Made by a program: the position numbers and the translations under genes
Shown here: positions 21,951 to 32,929 of the stretch, piece after piece
Position numbering within the stretch: the first letter of the stretch is position 1
Layout of the letters: every line of letters begins with the position of its first letter
Origin: Prorocentrum cordatum
Lineage: Eukaryota > Sar > Dinophyceae > Prorocentrales > Prorocentraceae
Length of the DNA stretch: 64,000 bases
Assembly (NCBI GenBank): GCA_963575745.1
Contig: CAUYUJ010018578.1
Coordinates: forward strand, 33,939-97,938
Direction of reading: 5' to 3'
Notes under the pieces: model-generated
Told to the model about the DNA's origin: nothing
The model's input: only the letters and a program-made list of their open reading frames with translations
The model's database searches: none

Positions 21951-22330
21951 GGCGATCGCACACATGGATCGAGGGGGCGTGGATTGGCGACGGGTCCCGC
22001 TTCCATGTGAAATCGCGGACTTCCGCCGCCGAGCGAGGCGGCACCGGCCGCATTTTGGGGAGGGCGCCTCCCCCGATCCATTCGGGGGCGGTAAAGAGGA
22101 GGGCGATGACTAGGGGGGGGGTGGATATCATGGCGGGGGCCATGATATCTCCCCAGATTCCATGGCGCCTCTTCTTGCTTCATTGCGTCCCTGGCCCCCC
22201 CGCTGGGCCGCGCACATGCCGCCGGTTATGATTTGCACCCCCCCCTCTTGGACACCTCCCTCCTTGGCCGCTCCCGATCCACGGATTTGACGACCGCGCG
22301 CCACGTCCGTGGATCGCTCGGGCATGCCTG
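21951..22330. mobile_element. Foldback element, Family A copy 2, split by a nested element
   Basis: 21951-22081 matches 1561-1691, including GGCGGCACCGGCCGCATTTT. The missing right part, CGGATTTGACGACCGCGCGC, resumes at 22282. The break is filled by the Family B element at 22082-22275. GATCCA occurs on both sides of the insertion (22075-22080 and 22276-22281). Confidence 0.8.
22082..22275. mobile_element. Family B inverted-repeat element, intact copy, nested in Family A
   Basis: The left end TCGGGGGCGGTAAAGAGG matches the reverse complement of the right end, TTGGCCGCTCCCGA, and similarity continues about 50 bp to ATCATGGC. The centre holds the palindrome ATATCATGGC...GCCATGATAT. Copies of its halves occur at 25164-25234 with 26069-26197, and at 56487-56547 with 58237-58393. 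It has no coding capacity. Confidence 0.82.
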
Positions 22331-22430
22331 GCGCGCCCCCGATAAGGAGGCCGCCCCCCTCGCCCGCCCCGACAATGCGCGCCGCCGAGGGTCGGGGGGG
22401 GCCACCGCCTCGCCGCATCCGGCGCGAGGC

Positions 22431-22616
22431 TCAGGTCGCGCATGTCCCCCTACAGGCGGACCTTGCACGACAAATCACAAGTACTCAAAACATGTGCAAA
22501 CATGTGCGAACAAATCGTCCCCATACGATTCAGCCAAACATATTCAGATAGAAACGTCCCCACTATTTTTGGCTCTTTCTGAATCTTCCGCCTGTACGGG
22601 GACAGGCCCGACTCGG
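22431..22616. mobile_element. Tir-C element copy 3 with perfect 8-bp target duplication
   Basis: The ends are TCAGGTCGCGCATGTCCCCC and GGGGACAGGCCCGACTCGG. CGCGAGGC flanks both sides (22423-22430 and 22617-22624). The interior is AT-rich and more diverged than in the other copies (AAACATGTGC repeated). Length 186 bp. Confidence 0.85.
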
Positions 22617-22624
22617 CGCGAGGC

Positions 22625-23610
22625 TCCTCCTGGGCCCGGGATCTCGCGTGCGGGCGCCTCTGCGGACGCGGCCGGCCGGGCCCGCGGAGGCGAGGGCCCC
22701 AGCGGGGGGGGGGCCTTTGCGGAACGACCCCAATCAGGAGGAGGGGGCGGGGGAGGCGGAGGAGGAGGAGGGTCGCCGCCTCCTCCAGGGGAGCGACCCC
22801 CAGTCACGCCCCAAGCCTCGCCCAATGAACGCCACAGACCTCAGGGGCGCCCAGCCACGCGCAAAGGCTCGATGAGGTGGTCTCGGTGGGCGTTCCCCCG
22901 ACGTGGTGGGCTCGGCGCGCGAGGGCCGCGCGGCTGTCAAGGCCAAGGCCACGTCCCTGGTCGAGCCCCGTGCGGCAGGGAGAAGGGAAGAGGGGGGCAT
23001 GCGACGCGTCGCCGTCGTCGTCGTTCCCCCCCCCCCCCCTCTCTCTCTGTCTCAGCCTGACTGTCCGTCTGTCCTGTTTTTCTGTCCGTCTGTCTGATCG
23101 TCTGTCCGTCCGTCCGCTCGCCTGGCTGGCTGTCTGTCTTTCTGGCTCTCTGTCTATCTGTCTGTCCGTCTGTCTTCTGTCTGTATGTCTGTTAGTCTCT
23201 CTCTCTCTGTCTCTCTTTCTGCCGGCCCTTTTTTAGTTGTTTTGCTGCGTGTGTTGATTTATCATACAGTAGACACGCGCAAGGAAATCTGGCAATTTGG
23301 GGCCTGGCCCTTGAACACTCAATCCTCAGGACTGAGGACGGAGGATCCAAGGAACCTGAGGACATTCTCGTGCCTCGAGGCACGGAGACGGATACAGTGC
23401 GGGCAGCTTCAGTCGTGAGTTTTCCCAGTCGCTAGCTTATGACAGGTGCAAGCCTGCAAATACATACTGCCGTGCGAAAGGGGCAAGGGCGTCGACACGA
23501 GTGGTATGCTTGATCAGAAATGGGCGAGTTCAGCAAACCCATGACTAGAAGGAGGCGAAGTACGTGAAATGGGCGACCGAAAACGCATGCTCGACCGCCG
23601 GTCGCTATAC
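22625..23610. repeat. GC-rich intron sequence and TCTG/TGTC tract
   Basis: 23039-23215 is dominated by CTGTCTGTC and CTCTCT repeats. The rest is GC-rich without a recognised gene. Confidence 0.7.
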
Positions 23611-23614
23611 AGGT

Positions 23615-23989
23615 GAGACGACATGATGATGACGATGATGATGGTAATTATGATGATGATGATGATGATGCTGATGATGATGATGATGATGATGAGGATG
23701 ATGATGATGCTGATGCTGATGCTGATTCTGCTGCTGATTATCATGACGACGAATATGATGATGATGATGATGCTGCTGCTGATGATGATGATGATGATGA
23801 TGCAGATGATGATGCTGCTGATGATGATGATGATGAGGATGATGATGCTGATGCTGATGCTGATGCTGATGCTGATGATGCTGATGATGCTGATGCTGAT
23901 GCTGATGCTGATGCTGATGATGATGATGCTGATGCTGATGCTGCTGCTGATGCTGCTGCTGCTGATGATGATTATGATGATGATGCTGG

Positions 23990-24023
<34 letters not shown>

Positions 24024-24592
24024 GGTGGTGGTGGTGATGATGATGATGATGATGATGCTGATGATGCTGATGATGCCTGATGATGATGATGATGATGATG
24101 CTGATGATGATGATGGTGGTGGTGGTGGTGGTGATGCTGCTGCTGCTGATGATGATGGTGACGGCGATGATGATGACGATGATGCTGATGCTTATGCTGA
24201 TTCTGCTGCTGATTATCATGACGACGAATATGATGATGATGATGCTGCTGCTGATGATGATGATGATGATGCAGATGATGATGCTGCTGCTGATGATGAT
24301 GATGAGGATGAGGATGATGATGATGCTGATGCTGATGCTGATGCTGATGCTGATGCTGATGATGCTGATGATGCTGATGCAGATGCTGATGCTGATGCTG
24401 ATGCTGATGATGATGATGCTGATGATGATGATGATGAGGATGATGATGATGCTGATGCTGATGCTGATTCTGATGATGATGATGCTGATGTGATGCTGAT
24501 GCTGATGCTGATGCTGATGATGATGCTGATGCTGATGCTGATGCTGCTGATGCTGATGATGCTGCTGCTGCTGATGATGATGATGATGCTGG

Positions 24593-24638
<46 letters not shown>

Positions 24639-24650
24639 GTGGTGGTGGGG

Positions 24651-24685
<35 letters not shown>

Positions 24686-24698
24686 CTGATGATGATGC

Positions 24699-24763
<65 letters not shown>

Positions 24764-24770
24764 CTGATGA
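23615..24770 (+). repeat. GAT/GCT triplet array in intron 6
   Basis: GATGATGCTGATGCTG repeats. Two long blocks inside (from about 23700 and 24185) share the same order, including GATTATCATGACGACGAATA, so the array contains a duplication of about 480 bp. GTG runs occur at 24008-24035, 24115-24135 and 24620-24650. Confidence 0.96.
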
Positions 24771-24920
24771 TGGAGGAGGAGGAGGAGCAGGAGGATGAGT
24801 CTGACCACGATGCTGATGATGACGACGACGATGAGGGGGAGGAGGAGGAGGAGGAGGAGGAGGAGGAGGAGGAGGAGGAGGAGGAGGAGGAGGAGGAGGA
24901 GGAGGTGGAGGAGGACGCGG
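24771..24920 (+). repeat. GGA tract before exon 7
   Basis: GGAGGAGGA repeats run from 24830 to 24915, about 145 bp upstream of exon 7. Confidence 0.95.
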
Positions 24921-25061
24921 AGTTGGGGAGTGGGGGTAGCAGGGGGGCGAGGAGTCAGCGGTGCTGGAGAGAGGAGGCGGGCAAGCACGACGAGGAGGAA
25001 GGGGAGGCCAGGCCAGGAGCAGGCAGAGCCGGGGCAGCGTGCTGCCTCCGGCCCCGCGCAG

Positions 25062-25146
25062 GCAAGCAGGGCGGGACGCGCAAGAAGCTGGAGCGATCGT
25101 CCGGCGCCATCGTGCAGTACGTGGGCCACAACGCCCTCTTCTCCGG
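25062..25146 (+). CDS. KH gene exon 7 (second KH module, GXXG and helix2)
   Basis: After CCGCGCAG|GC the exon reads (G)KQGGTRKKLERSSGAIVQY and then VGHNALFSG. GKQG is the GXXG loop. The lysine- and arginine-rich helix and the AIVQYVG strand are typical of dinoflagellate KH-repeat proteins as I know them. It joins exon 6 as SYALG-KQGG with the glycine codon split 1+2. The donor is TCCGG|GCGCCC (GC type), and the next exon is 16.1 kb away. Just downstream (25164-25234) is the left end of a Family B element. Confidence 0.93.
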
Positions 25147-25163
25147 GCGCCCGCCCCGCCCTG

Positions 25164-26197
25164 CTGGCTCGGGGGCGGCACAGAGGGGGGGGTTGACGAC
25201 TGGGGGGGGTGGATGCCATGGCGTGGGCCATGACAGTGTAGTGGCCTCCGGCCAGTGCCGCCGATCCGGGAGCGCTGCCGGTGCGATCTGGTTGGTGGAG
25301 GGGGAGGTGGAGGAGCAGGTGGAGGACGAGGCGGAGGGAGGGGGAGGGAGGGATCGCCTCACGATGGCCCAAGACGGCCTAAGCAGCCCCCAAGAGGCTT
25401 CCAAGGCGGCCCAAGAGGCCTCCCAGTGGACCTCCAGGAACGCCCGAAGAGGCCCAAACCACTGATTTCCTGTTGGTTTTTGAAGGATTCGGGAGTTTCT
25501 TCCTTTTTGGCTTTCCGAAGGCCCAAGACGGCTCAAGAGGCCAGGAGCCTCTTTGGCCGTCTTGGTGTGATCTTGGGGGCCTCTTGGGCCCTCTTGGAGC
25601 GTTGGAAACCCGAAAATGTAGCATGTCAAAATCCGTCAACAACTATCGGAAAACATACGATTTTTGCTTCATGAGCCCCTCTTGGGGGTGCTGTTGGAGT
25701 GCTCTGGGTGCCTCTTGGGGGGCCTTTCGGGCGTTCTTCGGGCCTTGGGAACTCTTGAAGACGTCTTGGGCCGTCTTACACCCCTTGAAGGCCTCTTGCG
25801 CCGTCATGACGCCATCTTGGGCCGTCTTGGGTACATCTTGGGCCGTCTTGGAAATATTGTAGCAATCTTGGGCTCTCTGGCATCCGGGGTGGCACTCTGC
25901 TGTGTTCCCCCCCTCCGGAAAACGCAGCACAGCGCGCCCCCCCCCCCTCCCTCCGACCCCGGCAGAGCCACCCCAGCACCCACCCCCCAGCAAAGCAGAA
26001 GCTCAGGAACTGAAGCTGAGGCTGCATCCAAGGCTCCTTCAAGCTCGCGCGCCGGATCGGCGGCTTCCTCCAGATCTCATGCGGCGCCTCCTCCTATCTC
26101 ACGACGTCCCTGGCCCCCCCCCCCGTGGAGCCGCGCACATGGCCGCCGGCCACGATCTGCACCCCCCTCCCCCTCTCGGGCGCCCCGCTCTTGGCCG
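25164..26197. mobile_element. Family B copy 2, halves separated by about 830 bp
   Basis: The left part, CTCGGGGGCGGCACAGAGG to GGGCCATGAC (25164-25234), matches the left half of the intact copy at 22082. The right part, GGCGCCTCCTCCTATCTCAC to CTTGGCCGCCCCCGG (26069-26197), matches its right half. The intervening sequence includes the decamer repeat at 25365-25880, so the element was probably interrupted by that material. Confidence 0.65.
25365..25880. repeat. Decamer-type dispersed repeat, both orientations
   Basis: 25365-25445 reads GGCCCAAGAGGC on plus, and after 25545 the motif is inverted (GGGCCGTCTTGG). AT-richer cores lie at 25455-25520 and 25610-25675. Confidence 0.82.
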
Positions 26198-27300
26198 CCC
26201 CCGGCTGGCCACTGGCTGCGCCTCGGGGGGGCCTCCGCGCCTCGGAGGACCCCCTCCTCCTCCTCCTCCTCCTCCTCCGCCTCCGCCTCCTCCTCCTCCT
26301 TCTCCTCCTCTTCCTCCTCCTCCTCCTCCTCCTCTTCCTCCTCCTCCTCCTCCTTCTCCTCCTGCTCCTCCTCCTCCTCCTCCTCCTCCTCCTCCTCGTC
26401 CTCCTCTCCTCTTCCTCCTCCCCATCCTACTTTTTGCGGTGGCGGTGGAAAAGGACGCCGCCCTCTCCATCGAAGGAGGCAGCAGCGTGAGCACGCAGCC
26501 AGCCCGCTTGGATTCCCAGCTTCCAGTCTGCTCTCAGCGCCTTCCTGCTTCGCTGAGCGAGTGGCTTCACCTTTTCCGTCCTCTTCAGGGGGCGGGCGGA
26601 CACCTCATCTTCTTTCGACGCCTTCCTACTTCACCTTTCTACCCACTTCTTCCGACCGATGGGTACCCTAGCAGCCCTGCCTCCTCGGTCCATCCTTCGC
26701 CGCTATTGCTGGCCGCGCCCCGCCCGCGAAGTGTCGGCACCGTCTTCCAGGGCCCTTGTGGCCTTCTCGTGCGTCCTTATGATGCGGGTCGACTGTACGC
26801 TTTTGGAGCTCCGCGCGGATTTCCTGGATTGGCGCTGGACCCCCCCCCGCCTCCCTGGCGCGCGGAGCGCGTCAGGGGCGGCGCCGGTCCCCCCGTCTCA
26901 TCGAAGGTTCTTCCTGCCCATCCTCCTGCGCACCAGCCCCCTCCTCGTCCTCCTCGTTCTCCTGCTCCTCCTCCTCCTAGTTCTCCTCGTTCTCCTCCTT
27001 GTTCTCCTCCTCCTCCTCCTCCTCCTCTTCCTCCTCCTCCTTCTCCCTCCTCCTCCCCCTCGAACTCCTCGAACTCCTCCTCGAACTCCTCCTCCTCCTC
27101 CTCCTCCTCCTCCTCCCCCTCCTCCTCCTCCTCCTCCTCCTCCTCCTCCTCCTCCTCTCCCTCCTCCCTCCTCCTCCTCCTCCTCCTCCTCCTCCTCCTC
27201 CTCCTCCTCCTCCTCCTCCCCCTCCCCCTCGAACTCCTCGAACTCCTCCTCGAACTCCTCCTCCTCCTCCTCCTTCTCCTCCTCCTCCTACGCGGCTCCC
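26198..27300. repeat. CCT tracts with intervening unique sequence
   Basis: CTCCTCCTC repeats occupy 26250-26430 and 26935-27295. The second block contains repeated CGAACTCCTCGAACTC units. 26440-26930 has no recognised gene. Poly-Pro, poly-Ser and poly-Leu frames up to 684 codons are repeat translations. Confidence 0.92.
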
Positions 27301-28135
27301 CTTTTCCGATTGCGCAGCACACGTTTTTGTTGTTTCTTTGTCGAATTTCAGGTCGGCTATGGCACGCGACCGCAGTGGGAAGGGATGGGAGGGGGGGACA
27401 GGATATCATACGACGGCCCGAGGTAGAAGATCGAGATCGGATTGTGGAGAGCACCTTAATGCTCTTCGTGCTTGTTGAACTCTCTTGTGCATCCTGGGGG
27501 ATGGCACCCTCGATTGTTCTCAGTTTTGCCGGCGGAGTGTCTCATGTTCCTGGACGATGTTCCTCTGTCCTAGGTCTGACCGTATGTTGCGCGAGCGCAC
27601 CTACAGAGGAGACCCATGCCAAGAAACACCTTGCTTGCCTCCAGGGTGCCCTTGGCTTCATGGGTTTCGATGGTGTTGCTGCTATGGAAAGCGTGACGTT
27701 CCCCACACCGAAAATCAATGGACGTCCTGGGGTCTCAAGGTTGGATTTCCTGTGGAAGGTTTCTGGTGGTCGAGCCCCTACTGTAGCTTGCCCTCTGCCG
27801 CTCTCCTGCCTCTTCCTGGGCTTCCGTTCCCGCTCCTGCGCCTCTCAGTGTAGACCAACCACGACTGGGGGAGCCGGGGTCCGTAACGCTCCGTGGTTTC
27901 GACACCCCTCTGGAGAGATCGCCTCTGCTTGCGACGAGGGAGAATGGAGGGATTAGGGAGGAGGGACGGGAGGATGCGGAGGGAGGAGGAGGAGGAGGAG
28001 GAGGAGCAGGAGCAGGAGGAGGAGGAGAAGGAGGAGGAGGAGTTAAAATGATACGAAGAATAGGGGTACAAATCTCTTATGTTACACTTTTCGCTTACCC
28101 ACACCAGCCCATTCAGAAACCCTGCCCATGAGAGT
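27300..28135. other. Stretch without recognised genes
   Basis: The segment TTCCGATTGCGCAGCACACG near 27304 resembles TTCCGATTGCGCATCACACG near 48679, and in both a CAGGTCGGC follows 30-45 bases later. This points to a shared dispersed repeat. A GGA tract lies at 27985-28045. A 122-codon frame at 27485 is Cys-rich but unrecognised. Confidence 0.5.
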
Positions 28136-28149
28136 TGACGTGACAAGGG

Positions 28150-28295
28150 ACGAAGAGACACACACACACACACTCACATATATATATATATATTTATTTA
28201 TGTATGTGTATATACACATATATATACATATATATATATATATGTGTATACATATATACATATATATATATGTATATATATATATATACACATAA
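28150..28295. repeat. AC and TA dinucleotide tract
   Basis: ACACAC then TATATA/TATGTATA repeats. Nearby GGGACGAAGAGACACA is also found at 34553 (GGGACGAAGAGAAACACA) before a TA run, so the two loci share an origin. Confidence 0.93.
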
Positions 28296-28309
28296 CGGCG
28301 CACTGGGTC

Positions 28310-30960
28310 CGGGCGCCCGGGTCCGGGCGCCAGAAGGCGCCAAGGAGGCCCCAAGAGGCTCCAGAACAGACCCGGGACGCCCGAAGGTCGCTCCCAGACG
28401 CCCAATATGGCCTCCAAGCCGGCTTCAGAAGCCCCCAAGACACCCCAAGCGACCCCCCATAGGGCCCCAAAGAGAGCCCCAAGGGGCCAAAATAGCCCCA
28501 TTCCTTCTCGTAAAACGTATGTTCTTAGCATATTGCTTGTTTTCGCTGTCGGTCCGTGCTTGACGACCTCAGGAGCTCCCAAGACCGCCCCAATACTGCC
28601 CAGGACGCGCCCCAGAGGGCCCAATACAGCCCCAGAAAGCTCCAGGACCGCCCACGAAGGGCCCAAGACGGCCCAAGAGAGTCCCCAAGACGGGCCCGAG
28701 AGGGCCCCAGAGGAGGAAAGCCACCATCGACTTCCAAGCTTTCGACCCCAAGTGTCTCCAGGAGGTGCTGAGAAGCCCCCAAGAAGCGCCCGGAAGGCTC
28801 CCCAAAGCGCCCCAAGACGCTCCAAGAGGGAGAGCTCCAAGAAGCAAGAATCGTCCCATTCCTGTGGGAAAACGCATATTTGTCGTATGCTCGCCTGTTG
28901 GGCTGTCATCGCGTCCAAGACGGCCCAAGGGGTTCCCAAGACGGCCTAGGAGGCCCCCAAAAGAGCTCCAAGACGGGCCACGAGAAGCCCAGGACGGCCC
29001 AATGGGCCCCCAAGACGGCCCAAGAGAGCCCCAAGACGCGCCCGAGAGGAGTCCCAGAGCAAGAAAGCCACTCTCGAATTCCAAGCTTTCGGCCCCAAGA
29101 GATCCCAGGAGGCGCCGATACGCCCCCAAGAGGTCCCGAGCAGGCCCCCCAAAGCACCCCAAGATGCTCCAAGAGGCACCCCAAGAGAGCCCCAAGAAAC
29201 TAAAATCCTTCCATTCCTATGGGAATACGTATATTTTTCGCATGCTCGCCTCTTGGGCTGTCACCGCGTCCAAGACGGCCCAAGAGGTCCCCCAAAACGG
29301 CTTAGGAGGCCCCCAAGAAATCTCCAAGACGGCCTACGAGGAACGCAGGACTGCCCAATCGGCCCCCAAGACGGCCCAAGAGAAGCCCAAGAAGCGCCCG
29401 AGAGGGGTCCCAGAAGAAGACAGCCGCTTTCGATTTCCGAGCTTTCGGTCCCAAGAGCCCCCAGGAGGCGCCGATAGGCCCCCCAGAGGCCCCAAGAGGC
29501 CCCCCAAAGCACCCCAAGACGCACCCAGGAGGCCTCCAAGAGGCCCCCAAGAGGCTCAAAACTTGGTTCTAATGCGCCGGCGAGAGGCATCCAAGATGCC
29601 ATGCGAACCTTGTCTCTGGGGCCGTAGGTGGATCTTCTTGTGGGCCAAGACCCGTGTCAGGGGTTTGCCGACTCGGGTGGATCGGATGCGAACATTGCCG
29701 GGGGCCGTCGATTGCAGTCCCTGTTCGGCACGACCCGTTCGAGGTGCGAGCCGGAATATGCGGGAGACGAGGATGACATGCAGAAGGAGAGGAGGGACAG
29801 AAGGAGGAGGGATAAGAGGAGGGAAAGGAAGGGGCACTCGACCCCGGAGGTCTCTGGGAGCACTCGGCCCCATCTTCGATATTGATTTCGCGTCGTGGGT
29901 TCGTTTCCGAGGGCCCGGGGGCCGGCGCCACGACCACAAATACGGGGCCAGGGCCGCAAATATGCAACCTCTTGGGGCCAGCAGGGCCCCAAGAGGTTGC
30001 AGGGAGGCCCCGGGAGGCCGCAGCGATGGCTCCAGACGCTTTTCAAGACGATTCCCATGACGCCAAGAAGGCCCCCGAAGGCCCCGAAAACGCTCCAAGA
30101 GGCACCCCGAGAGAGCCCCAATAAGCAAACATCGTCGATTTCCGATGGGAGAACTTGTATTTTTGGCGTGTTCGCCTTTTGGGCTTCCACTGCGTCCAAG
30201 ACGGCCCAAGAGGCACCCAAGCCGGTCGAGGATGCCCCCAAGAAGGCCCCAAGACGACCCATGAGGGGGCTAAGACGGCCCACGAGGCGCCCAAACCGCC
30301 CAAGAACACCCCAAGGCGGCGCCCAAGACGGGGACGAGGATCCGAAATTCGCGCCCGCCTTTTGGCCCAAGAGAACCCCAGGAGACCCCAAGAGGCTCCA
30401 AGAAGGGGCCCAGAAGCCCCAAGAGGCCCCCATGAAACCCGAAAGCGCACATCAAAAGAGGCCTCGAAGACGCCCCAAGAGGCACCCCAATAGAGCCCAA
30501 ATAAGCAAACATCGTCGATTTCCTGTGGGAGAACTTATATTTTTGGCGTGATCGCGTTTTGGGCTTCCACTGCGTCCAAGACGGCCCAAGAGGCACCCAA
30601 GCCAGTCGAGGATGCCCCCAAGAGGGCTCCAAGACGACCCATGAGGGGGCCAAGATGGCCCCCGAGGCGCCCAAACCGCCCAAGAACGCCCCGAGTCGAC
30701 GCCCAAGACGGGGACGAGGAACCGAAGATTCGAGCGTTTTGGCCGAAGAGGCCCCCAGGAGACCCCAAGAGGCTCCAAGAAGCGCCCAAGAAGCCCCAAC
30801 AGGCCCCCAAGAGAACCGCAAAAACATTCAAAGAGGCCCCGAAACAGCCCTGCAATGGGCCCCCAAAACGGCCCAAGAGAGCCCCAGGGCGCGCCCAAGA
30901 GGGTCGACCAGAGAGCTGGTCCGACTTCCCACACTCTACAAAAGGTCCATCCAAGCAGGT
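28310..30960 (+). repeat. Main decamer-type repeat array with conserved AT-richer cores
   Basis: GGCCCAAGACGGCCCAAGAG-type units run through most of this stretch. They are punctuated by related cores of about 90 bp at 28490-28580, 28845-28935, 29195-29285, 30115-30210 and 30490-30595. Each core reads like TTCCATTCCTATGGGAATAC, then TATTTTTCGCATGCTCGCC, then TTGGGCT. Spacing of cores is about 350-370 bp where regular. Frames translate as Pro-Lys-Thr-Ala-Gln or Leu-Gly-Ala-Ser strings. 29560-29880 is a non-repeat island with a Lys/Arg-rich frame of unknown nature. Confidence 0.88.
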
Positions 30961-31037
30961 GTTGCCACTGGAGTCCGCATTTGTCTGAGAAACTCCAAAC
31001 ATTTTTCCCGCACAGCTTTTCCTGTGTCTGTGACACG

Positions 31038-31087
31038 CTAGAACCTAATCGCACGCGAGGCGCGCGTGGTTCTTATATATATATATA

Positions 31088-31119
<32 letters not shown>

Positions 31120-31240
31120 GGTCGGTCTGTCTGTCTGTCTGCCTGTCTGTCTGTCTGTCTGTCTGTCTGTCTGCATGTATGTATGTATGTATGTATGTAT
31201 GTATGTATGTATGTATATATATATATATATATATGTGAAT
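31038..31240. repeat. AGAAC...GTTCT hairpin followed by TGTC, TGTA and TA tracts
   Basis: AGAACCTAATCGCACGCGAG and GCGCGCGTGGTTCT form a hairpin. TA, then CTGT and ATGT tetranucleotide runs follow to 31235. The same hairpin heads the segments at 32930 and 34508. Confidence 0.85.
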
Positions 31241-32090
31241 AAATACCGCCCACCCGTCCCACACCTCCCCGCCACATCTCGGGGACGCTCCCAGTCCCGC
31301 TCCCCCAGCCTTTTCCGGGGAGCCTCCACAGCGCTCCAGGAAGGCCCAAGACGCCCCCCAGGAGCCCCCAGAATGCGAAAGGATGGCCCAAGACGCTTCC
31401 AAGCAGCCCAAGTCAGCCTTCCGACGGCTCTCGAGGCTCCCAGGTGGCCTCCAAGAGACCCCAAGAGAGGTCTGATAGGTGTCACGGGACGGCCCGAAGA
31501 GGCCCCAATCGTAGATGCTCATGATTTTTTGAATGTTTTGGGCTTCTCGCGTTTTCGAGCTTCCAGTGTCCAAGAGCGCCGAAGAGCCTCCCAAGACCGC
31601 CACAAGACCACCCAAGAGACCCTCAGGACGGCCCCGAGACGGGCCAAGAAGGCTTCAAGACTGCCGAAGAGGCGCCCAGCATAGCCCCAGACCACCCCAG
31701 AACAGGCCCAAGATGGGCCCAAGAGCGGGAGCAGGAGGCTTCCAGAGACCTCCGAGAGGCCTCCAGGACCCCCCAGAGGCTCCCAACACACCCCCGATCC
31801 CTGAGAGGCCCCAACGAGACCCCGACGAGGCTCCAAGAACAGCCCGAGAGAGCTGCGAGAGCCGTCCCGAGAGAGCCCAAAGAGGGCAAAATCGTTAATT
31901 CCCAGTGTTTTTTTGCCATGTGTTTCGCCTTCCCAAGTTTTCCCGCTTCCAATCCTCAAAGATTGAGGATTTTGGACAAAAGGGAATTCCCAGAATTCCC
32001 TGTTTTCATCAAAGTGGGACTCCTACTCGGAGGTCCTACACATCCCCTGACATCTGGCGGGTACCGCGCCTCCCGGCTTCTTAACGGTTT
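31241..32090. repeat. Segmental duplication, copy 1
   Basis: From CGCCACATCTCGGGGACGCT (31270) to CCCCTGACATCTGGCGGGTA (about 32060), the sequence recurs at 33003-33780, offset by about 1.73 kb. It includes decamer repeats and the pieces TAGATGCTCATGATTTT and AATTCCCAGAATTCC. Confidence 0.88.
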
Positions 32091-32929
32091 CGCGGAGCCT
32101 TCGAAGGCCCCAAGGAATATGGGAATTTTGGATTTGGGTTCGATGGGCATCCATTCAGGACTCAGGACAGAAATTCATGCGCAAACCAAGCATGTCCATC
32201 TCTCGTTCAAGTGCAGTGTGGGATAGGTAATGCCGGGGTATTTAATTGCATTGCGCTGCAGCCCATTGTAGCAGCGCCTTTCACGCAGCAAAATGCAGAG
32301 AGCTGCAGCCCAAGATAGCAACTCATGTACAGCGCTGGCCGCTGCATCCTCAGAAAAAGCGACGCCCGCTGGCCGCCAAGATGGTCCCTTAGTGGTCCAA
32401 GACGCTCCAAGATGTTTCAAGGCGGCCCCCAGGGGCCACAAGATGCCCAGTGGAACTCCCAAAGGCCCTCCCAAATGACCCCAGAGAGCCACAAACGCAA
32501 AAGCCATTCAGGTTTTTCCATGTTCAGTAAATCTCACGCTCGTCTCCTTCGGATGGCTTCGGGAGAGCTTCACATGGCGCCGAGGCTCGAGACGGCCCCA
32601 CAACTTCGAAGAAGAGCCCAAGAGGGACCCAAGCGGGCCCCAAGGCCTTCAAGGCAGCCCCAACAGGAAGATCCACAAGAGACCCGTACATTTCAAGCCA
32701 GCCCACTTCATATTGAATATCTTCCCACGCCGGCCTTGAACAACTCGAAGCCCCCGCATAATCCCAAGCAAGACGAGAAACGAAAAGCGAGGACAACCGA
32801 GAGAGTCTGGAGGGTTAACGAGGAAGGACGTATAAGGAATATTTGAGGACGAGGTAGGGCAAGGCATGGAATGAGCCTGTCCGAAAAGCATGCGCAGCTC
32901 ACAACGCCATGGCATGCGCTAGAACCCAA
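32091..32929. repeat. Spacer between the duplicated segments with decamer repeats
   Basis: 32380-32680 carries GGCCCAAGA-type repeats. 32091-32380 and 32700-32900 hold no recognised gene and are more AT-rich than average. Confidence 0.6.

Noticed and set aside
25902-27956. 684-codon plus-strand ORF
   Set aside because: Most of it is CCT-repeat Pro/Ser/Leu. The non-repeat parts show no domain and no coding signal comparable to the KH exons.
28765-30060. 431-codon ORF of Pro-Lys-Thr-Ala-Gln type, and its mirror LGAS ORFs
   Set aside because: The decamer repeat is free of stops in several frames, and the same strings occur in unrelated places on both strands.
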